A stretch of DNA of 64,000 nt from Apostichopus japonicus. Taxonomy: Eukaryota; Echinodermata; Holothuroidea; Aspidochirotida; Stichopodidae. Location of the stretch: contig NC_092572.1 of the NCBI RefSeq assembly GCF_037975245.1, positions 25,304,989 to 25,368,988 on the forward strand, in the 5' to 3' direction. The stretch's first letter is position 1, and every line of letters begins with the position of its first letter. Positions 39,401-48,400 of this stretch are shown here, piece after piece. The position numbers and the translations under genes were made by a program. A model generated the notes under the pieces. It searched no databases, was not told the origin of the DNA, and worked only from the letters and a program-made list of their open reading frames with translations.

Positions 39401-42400
39401 GCTATATTACACTAACACTTAATGTTTTTTCCTTTACTAACTATATCTTTACTTGATATAAAAACAGCAAATTCAAACGAATAGTTCAATATCATCATTT
39501 CCCCATTATGCACTGTTCGAATATATATCACCCAAACACTTAATTTTTTTTCCTTTACTAACTATATCTTAACTTGATATAATAACAGCAAATTCAAACA
39601 AATACTTCCATATCATTCTTCCCAAGCACTGTTAGCTACATCAGCAAGACACTTACTGTTTTTTTAGTCTAACTACATCTTTACCTCATATAATAACAGC
39701 AAATTCAAACAAATATTACAATATCATCATTCCCCCCTATGCACTGTTAGCTATATCACCCAAACAGTTAATGTTTTTTCCTTTACTAACTATATCTTTA
39801 CTTGATATTATAAAAACAAATTCAAACAAATATTTCCATTTCATCCTTCCTTAAGCACTGTTGGCTATATCAGCAAGACAATTACTGTTTGTTCCAACTA
39901 TAAAATAATCTTAACTTTGATCACATCCTTTCTTGCTTGATTGAGAAGCCTAAAATTAGTCTTCTAAAATAAAGTAGAGTAAAGAGAGTAAAATAGAGCA
40001 AAGTAGGCATTCCAGAGAACTCACCGTGTTGAACAATGCAAACATGACATCATGCTCCCAAGAGTCCTTCTCTTTTTTGGATATTTTACCGATGGCTTCT
40101 GCAGCTGCTAAGAGGGGTACGAAACTGGTAACGACAGACTCGGCCCCCACTCTGGGAAAGAGGCTGTAAAATAGTGATGTGGCATCAAGCTGAAAGGAAC
40201 GTAAAAGGCAAATTATATTACAGTTACAAATGATACAGAAATATGAGCACAGGCCTTGGTCACTCCTATATCCACACGCCCACAAAATGGGTATCAAAAA
40301 TTACATCAAACTCAGCCATCAAACTGAAAAAACAGACATCTTAAAGTAAAATGTATGATTATTAAAAAATATGATAACCTGCCCTGGTCACTCTTTTTTT
40401 CACACACCCACGGCCAGGGTGTCAAAACATAAAAATCAGCCATCAAACTGAAAAACACAGACATTTGTGAGCTAAATACATGTATGGTTATTAGAAAATA
40501 TGAGCAACGGGCTTGGTCACTCTATCTCCACACATCCACAGCATGGGTATCAAAACATAAAAATCAGCTATCAAACTGAGAAAAAAAAAAAAGACATCTT
40601 GGAGTGAAATGTATGGCTATTAGTATATATGTGCAGATGAGTAGATGTCTCACCCATGTTCTGCCTCTTTGCCAACCCACCCCCATTCACCAGGTAAGAC
40701 ATAGCAAAACTAGGATGTTCTATCAGCTGTAAAGATACTCTACAACAATAAAGTCTGCTGCCTCCCCCCTCCCAACCCCTCCCCCCCCCACCAACTTAAA
40801 ATCCCAACTTACTGAAAAAGACATCTTAGAACACAAGAGTATGAGCATCCTTCAGATACTCATTTGTGCCTAACTCTATTCATATATTTAATTCACAAGT
40901 GAGAAGATAAGTTACTTATTTAAAGGACTTGCTGTATATTTGTTGTATTACTGAATGTGTATTGCAGTTTATTGACTTAAACTATTGCTATTTTTTTTTT
41001 CTTTCGTTTACGACCTGTGTAAGCCGAATTTCCGATTGTGGACAATAAATTCGAATTCAAATTCTGCCAGCCCCCCCCATGCCCGGAAGGGATGGCAAAA
41101 TTAAAGATGTCTTATCGGCTGAAAGGAAAGACCAGGAAGTCTGCACCCAGTTTGGTTTTAGTTTATATAGGAACCATTTTTCTTCTTGTTTTTTTTTTTT
41201 CTCTTTTTATCATTTCTCCTTTTCGTTCTGGTGCTTAGAAATCTTTCAATCATGATAAGGACTGGTTTTAACCAAATGTAAAGCCACCCAATTTTGATTG
41301 CAAAATGTTCATTCAGATGGGGTTGTAATATTTTTTCCAGTTCTTTAAATGGAAAGACACAAAACATGTGGATCGATATTTAAGCAGGAAAGTTAAATGT
41401 CGCACTGTTCCCGTTTTTCCGACTCACCGGTAATCTTTTAACAGCCTGTGCGGGCATGAAAACGATCAAAACATCTTATAAGAAGTATAACAGATAAAAA
41501 CATGTACACAAAGATGAGATACCGCCCATCCGCGTTAGTGTGGAACAGGCGGAAATGAACAAAGTAGTTTCGCGGAACTACTACCTCAGAAAATAACGTT
41601 ACGCTAATAAAAAACGAACACATGGGCGTGAATTGCACACTTAAAATAGCCCCCAAACTCCCTCACTTTATCAGAAAAGGATACTTATCAGGCTGTAATA
41701 GGCTGTTGTAAAGTCTGAAATCCTAAAGGATGTCCTTCTAGGTAAAAATTCAATGTAATACGGGCAATTTTTGAAATATTTCAATCCACTACGAAAACGC
41801 ATGAGTTAACACTTTGGATGGTAGAATGAGGAGGAAGGGCAACGACCGGAGGAGCCGGTCGCTGAGGGTGCACAGTGTTAAAAGATTACCAGGGCATACT
41901 AGACACGGTAGAATGAGGTGGTAAGGTTGTGGGGAGACAGGTAAGCGAGGAGCGAAGTAAATCCCGTTTTTCTGACTCACCGGAGAGGCAGCAAGAATGA
42001 CGGACTTGTAGCTAGAGCTGTTGTCAGAATTCTTTGCAAAACCCCAAACATTATTATCTCCGATCGGATCACAGTAAGAACCTGTTGTATGAACAAAAAA
42101 GAGAAACTCTGTTACAGGTAAGTCCAATGTTATTAAAACACAAGTTACCCTATAGCAGGATGTTGCAGTCAAAGTCATATCAATTTCTGAGCTTCATTTA
42201 TAAGTTACTAATTTGTCTAAACCATTGCTGTTCAATTAAATGAAAGCCCATATTATGCTCTCCCCCACCCCCCCCCCTCCCCGTTCAACCTGTCCTTCCT
42301 CATATGGCAGGTCTGGAAAAGTAACCTCAATCACAGATAGAACAACAGCGGAGAAGTAACAGTTGCCCTATATACGTGTACAGTTACCCTATATACACAT

Positions 42401-45400
42401 ACAGTTACCCCATGCACATACAGTTACCCTATACACATACAGTTACCCTATACACATACAGTTACCCTATACACATAGTTGCCCTATACACATACAGTTG
42501 CCCTATACACATACAGTTACCCTATACACATAGTTACCCTATACACATACAGTTACCCTATACACATACAGTTTAGGCTTGCACGGTAAACCGGTTTTAG
42601 TACCGAAACCGTTTTCTTCCGACCGAATTTCGGTACTATTTTTTATTTTAAGAAAACCGAAAAACCGGAAAAACCGAAATGTGAATAGCAAATACTTGGA
42701 AAAAAAGCAAAGTTTGTTGACTTTGGTTTTTCCTATTTACCGTTCTTTTTGCACTATGAAAGTAAATTGCAACAAGAGAAAGCTTTTCTGATAGACGACA
42801 TTGTCAGCTACGATCGGCACACGCCGTAACCAGTGCTTGAGGGTGGATAGCTAGGCCTAACATTAGGCTATGCAGCCCATATATGCGTGCATCAGTTAGG
42901 TGACCTTGTAGTATTGAACTGACCTTGGTGGACCAACGTTAGTAGTTGTGAGAAGTACACACTCATATGACGAGATGCAGTTCAAAATAAATTGTTATAT
43001 CCAACATGTTTGTCCTCTTTGTGTTGTTCTTATTATTTAACTTCAATTTAACAGTAGAGGATATCGAGAAAATCTTTTCAAACGCATTGATCACAGCTAG
43101 TGTTCAAAAAATGAACGTTAAAACTTCAAAGGTACATTGCGCAATCCACAATACCATACGACATGTACAGTCGCAGGGGGGGGGGGGGCTCTGTGAGTTT
43201 AACAACTAAGATGCAACAAGTAACATTAAACCAATCACGGGGGGCCTTTGAGTTTAACAACTAAGATGCAACAAGTAACAATCACGGGGGGGGGCTCTGA
43301 GTTTAACAACTGAGATGCAACAAGTAACATTAGACCAATCACAGTCCATTATTCACAAGAGACACCTGGTGTCAGGCTTGAGTCAAGGAATATTAAAGGA
43401 GTAACAATGTTGCATACATGGCTGGAAATTACAGATGTTGCTGTTGGGACAATTCTCCTTTGTATGCTAATAGATTTTATTTTCTTTGTGAATTTCCTTT
43501 AAACATTTCTTCTTATCAGTTATCAGACAAGGCATCTCTCAGTTGGTTTTTCGTTTACGTTGATGAACACATGTTTCCAACTTAAACGTTAACAATTTAT
43601 ATTCTTTGCCGACTTAATCCCCGCTTTTGCCAGCGATATTTTTCAACTTGTACTTGAAAGTGTACACGGTAAATTTACCCCAAGATACCACCCGCGAACA
43701 TGGCTAGAGCCTGGTGCAATTTGGTACCTTCGAACACTGTCAGCCACTTCTGAATATATTGGACCAATCATATTGTAAAGCATTTTTTTTACGATCTCCA
43801 ATTGGTCATAATGGGGTTTACGCTCGGCCCTCATCTCCGAAAATATAATATATAATATAATATAACATGACCGTGCATGATATTTTTTCTGAATACGAAT
43901 TTGAACTTTGTGAATTACAGTAAACACAAGACAAACGATACGTGTACGTGATGTTAAAACTTTAAAAAAAATTCACTAACACATTTCTTTTCGACATGTT
44001 TACTTCAGTTTAGTTAACGTGGGTTATAAAATGAGAGTCATGAAGGCAGTAATATTTCTTGAATTTATTCTCCTTATTTTTAACCCTTTACTGCGAACAA
44101 ACAGACTTCAACCCGCTGTTGGTAAAGCTTCAAAAATACGCATCTTAGCGATCGTGATTTGGATGTTTTCAATGCAATTCGGGAGGGGAAAAAAACGGTT
44201 TTTGAGCCAGATTCGGTTTTTTGCTAGAGAAAAACTGGTTGTAAGTTTTCACGAAACCGTGCAAGCTTAATACAGTTACCCTATTAACATACAGTTACCA
44301 TAGACACATAGTTGCCCTATACACAAACAGTACCCTATACACATACAGTTACCCCATACACATACAGTACCCTATACACATACAGTTACCCATACACAAA
44401 CAGTACCCTATACACATACAGTTACCCCATACACATACAGTACCCTATACACATACAGTTACCCATACACAAACAGTACCCTATACACATACAGTTACCC
44501 CATACACATACAGTTACCCCATACACATACAGTTACCCTATACACGTACAGTTACCATGTACACATAGTTGCCCTATACACATACAGTTACCCCATACAC
44601 ATACAGTTACCCTATACACATACAGTTACCCTATACATACAGTTACACCATACACACATAGTTACCCTATACACATATCAACCTCATAGTTGTCTAGTTT
44701 ACATGGTGCTATCCATATTTAGTACAGGATTAAGGCTTACTAATTACTACTTCACATGCTGCTAGCCATATCATGTACACAGTAAAGGCTTACTAATGAC
44801 TAGTTTACATGCTGATTTCCATATTCAGTACACAGTAAAGGCTTACTTATTTCCAGGTTTGAAGTCCTCTGTGTCCTCCACATACAGGTCGGCGTATCCT
44901 TGACGCCATGCATGAAATCTTTGAGCTCCATGGCGCAGAGCGGGTACTCGGCTTCCGTATCATCTGGATGGTTGTGGTTGTAGTAACACTGTAGGGAGGA
45001 ATTATAATAATAATAATAATTAATTAACAGTTCTTATATAGCGCAACTTACAATAAAGTCTCGCCGCGCTGTACTTAACCCTGGTCATTGGTAACTTGTC
45101 ACACCTACACACCAAAGTGTGCACAATTCAAACAATCTCTCCTGGGGCACCACAGTGCACCACAGCCACGTGTCCCCGGGGGGACTTCCCATAAGGCGCA
45201 GCAGACTCAAGCAGGCCGCACAACAATATCTACAAGTTACTTTGCAAGTCCCCATTTATACACCTTGGTGAAGAGAGGCAATGGAAATAAAGTGCCTAGC
45301 CCAAGGACACAACACAATGATTTGGCCTGGGCTCGAACCTGTAATCCTTAGATCACAAGTCCACTGCCTTAACCACTTGACCACAACGCCCTCCGGAAAC

Positions 45401-48400
45401 AGAGGGCAACATCTGCCAATGCTAAATCGCAAAAGAACACAGAAACTAATAATTTAATCTTAAACTAATAATAAACAGTGCTAGCTGTTGTGACATGGTC
45501 ACATGCTTTCCACTTCTTAGAAAAGAAAATTTCGGATATTTCTGCTTCTTATCATTGATAATCTCCTTATTAGACCTTTTCTTGTTTTTCTTCTCTGACT
45601 TTGATATTCATTTTGCTCTTTGGGCGAGAAAGAGGGCAGCAATGCAGAATGCAATCATCCCATTCAAGATTTTCATTCTGAATGTTTGGCATTCATATTT
45701 CACCTATGACGTCACTGTTACCGATGTTGTCACAATATCGCTTATGTGATATAGCAAAGATACAGTGTCTATAAATGGTCAGTGCTTATTAAAAACACAA
45801 GTAGTCATCTTTAATATTTGTTGACCATTTTTTTTTTTTGTTATTTCTTTGTCTCGCTATAATCTCCTTTGAATGCCTCTTCAACTTTGATGTTCTGTTC
45901 ACTATTGTGGTAGAGGGGGAGAAGGGTGAGGTGGAAGGATTACAATCAGCAAATGCAGAATGCAACCGTTCCAATTACGTTCCTTTAACAATATAATCAA
46001 TTTGTAAACAATGGCAGGCCTTATCATTTTTACACAATTTTTAAACATTGTGTAAAAAAAAAATTCTTCTCCAGTTTATTCCCTCTCCCCTTCCCTTCAT
46101 CTTCTCTTTGTCCCTCCACAGTTTATCTCCTAACACTCTCCTCTTCCCCTGTTGGTTTCTTTCTTTATTCTCTCCATCCCTTGTCTACTAATCCCCTTAC
46201 ATCTATCTCTTTGTGTTCACCATGCTCATTAACCTGCCTGTATTCTGTGCGTGTTTTTGTCCCTTCTGTTACTGTCACTTGTCATTTAGCCTCTGAAGAA
46301 GATCCTGCTAGGAACGAAACATCAGGCCAACTTACTTTTACACAATTTTTAAACATATTAGACACAAAAACAGCCCACTGGGTTCTTACCTCTCTTATAA
46401 ACTCTACTTCCGATTCACTCGTAAGGGCAAGTACAGGGACACCAAAGTCCACTTCAAAGTTACTACCGGTGCCGTTGAGGTTCCATGTGACCGACGAGCA
46501 GCTGCCGAGATCTGTTCCATTGTAGAGGCCTGCAGACGAAGAAGATGGAACTTCGGAATGATGCATTGAAGCGGGAGAACGGAGAGAAAGAGTCCTGGAT
46601 GCAACAGGACTCATGGGAAAGGGATGGGGATGGGGGATGGGGGGTGGGAAGTTGGAGAGGGGAGCAAAATTTGTTGGTTTGGGTCCACTAGGTATGCAAG
46701 AAGTCCTGAGTAACATAGGTACTCTTTTGACGACTCTTTTGACGTCTCACAAATTTTAAAATAAATTTTTAAGTTTTTGATAAGTTTTTTTAAAAATGAC
46801 GAAACCGTCCTGAGTAACTGTAAATGGCAAAGTCAATGAATATGGAAAACAGTGAAAAGCTGCAGGCCGATGTATCCTTCTGATAAATAATTCTAACTTA
46901 TCCTAATTTTGACATAGTTCATATTGACACGGTTGCTTACTTAAATTTAAATGCTAAATTCACCACATTTCATTAATCGCATAATATAGCAACGATACCA
47001 AATGATCTATTCCCTGGAATTGCTCGTGTTTTACCATAAAGTCACGATAATCTCCATGAGAAAAGACAAACGAGGTAGACAAAAGCGATTGGTTTGGTCA
47101 AACTCTCGATTAGACCCGTATCTTACCAAAGTTGTCATTCGGGCAAGATCTATCTGATGAATACCTAAAAGATTCGTCATCAATGATGTCATTCCTCGTT
47201 CTGTTGCTGTGGTCCACAAGGATACCACTGATCTTCTTTGTCGCTAATAATTTTTCGATGTTAGACCTACAAGACAAGGAAATAGTATCACTGTAAGTCA
47301 TTAATAAATGATAAATGATAACCAGGTGCATTTCTATCAAAACTACGCTAGGTTCACAATGATGGTGCTCTCAAAATCGGGTCTAAAATCGTGTTGAATG
47401 GAACTTTAACCTACTGTAAATTAAATCAATTTGCAATTGGCATCTCTGGTTTTCACTTTCTTTCTTTTCTTTCTCCTTTTTTATATTTATCTCTCTTTTT
47501 TTCTTTTTTCTCTCTCGCTTCTTTTTGATTTCTTATGGGCAGACACCATTTGGAAAGTTCAGTTAAATAGTGTGGACTCATAGAAGCATTTAAACGACAA
47601 CACATGGATTTAATATGCTTCTAGAAGAGATGGGGCCGAGGTGGGGTATAAACAAGGCAGTAAATTAAAATCATTTTAAAGTTCAATGTACCTCTTGATC
47701 ATAGATAAACAGTTGTAACTTTATATGTCAGAAGTGTGCAGTAAATGTACCGTTGTTACACAAGTTTTGTTAGCTGAACATATACTGTGGGCAAGTCAAA
47801 TGAAGGGGAAAACTATCCCTCTTCCTAACATCACCAACATCCCTCTTGGAACTGAGAAGGGAAAGAAGAATAACCTCCTATCAACACCCCTTCCCCCCCC
47901 CCCAGCAGTTCCACTAGACTCCCTACCCACATAACCATCGTATGATGGTTGATAGCGAATGCACATTAAACTACAATACTGTCGTGTTAGCTAGTAATAA
48001 TTACACTACAGTATTATAGTGTTAGCTAGTACACATTACACTACAGTATTATCATGTTAGCTAGTAAAAATTACAGTTCAGTATTATCATGTTAGCTAGT
48101 TTACATTTGTATTATCGTGTTAGCTAGTATGTACATTACACTGCAGTATTATTGTGTTAGCTAGTACACATTACCCTACAGTATTATCGTGTTAGCTAGT
48201 GCACATTACACTACAGTATTATCGTGTTAGCTAGTATGTGCATTACACTACAGTATTACCGTGATAGCTGGTATGTACACTACACTACAGTATTATCATG
48301 TTAGCTAGGACACATTACACTACAGTATTATCTTGTTAGCTAGTGCACATTACACTACAGTATTATCGTGTTAGCTAGTATGTATATTACACTACAGTAT

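Noticed and set aside
43006-43209. Small hydrophobic ORF inside the 1.7-kb hAT-like element
   Set aside because: Too short, no transposase or other domain; likely chance.
44312-44689. 125-codon ORF with repeated YTYSYP-like peptides (also 42376-42576)
   Set aside because: Translation of the 19-bp minisatellite in NCSTN intron 6.
45330-45393. Possible tRNA gene (also at 28660, 38300, 36800, 49110)
   Set aside because: Box A/B-like heads belong to SINEs with shared bodies and tails; the cloverleaf stems do not close.
46057-46345. Repeated ACACAATTTTTAAACATT words near 46030 and 46340
   Set aside because: A short direct repeat only; no element ends or duplication found around it.
46181-46525. 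114-codon plus-strand ORF
   Set aside because: Overlaps NCSTN exon 5 in antisense; the minus-strand frame is conserved and correctly spliced.
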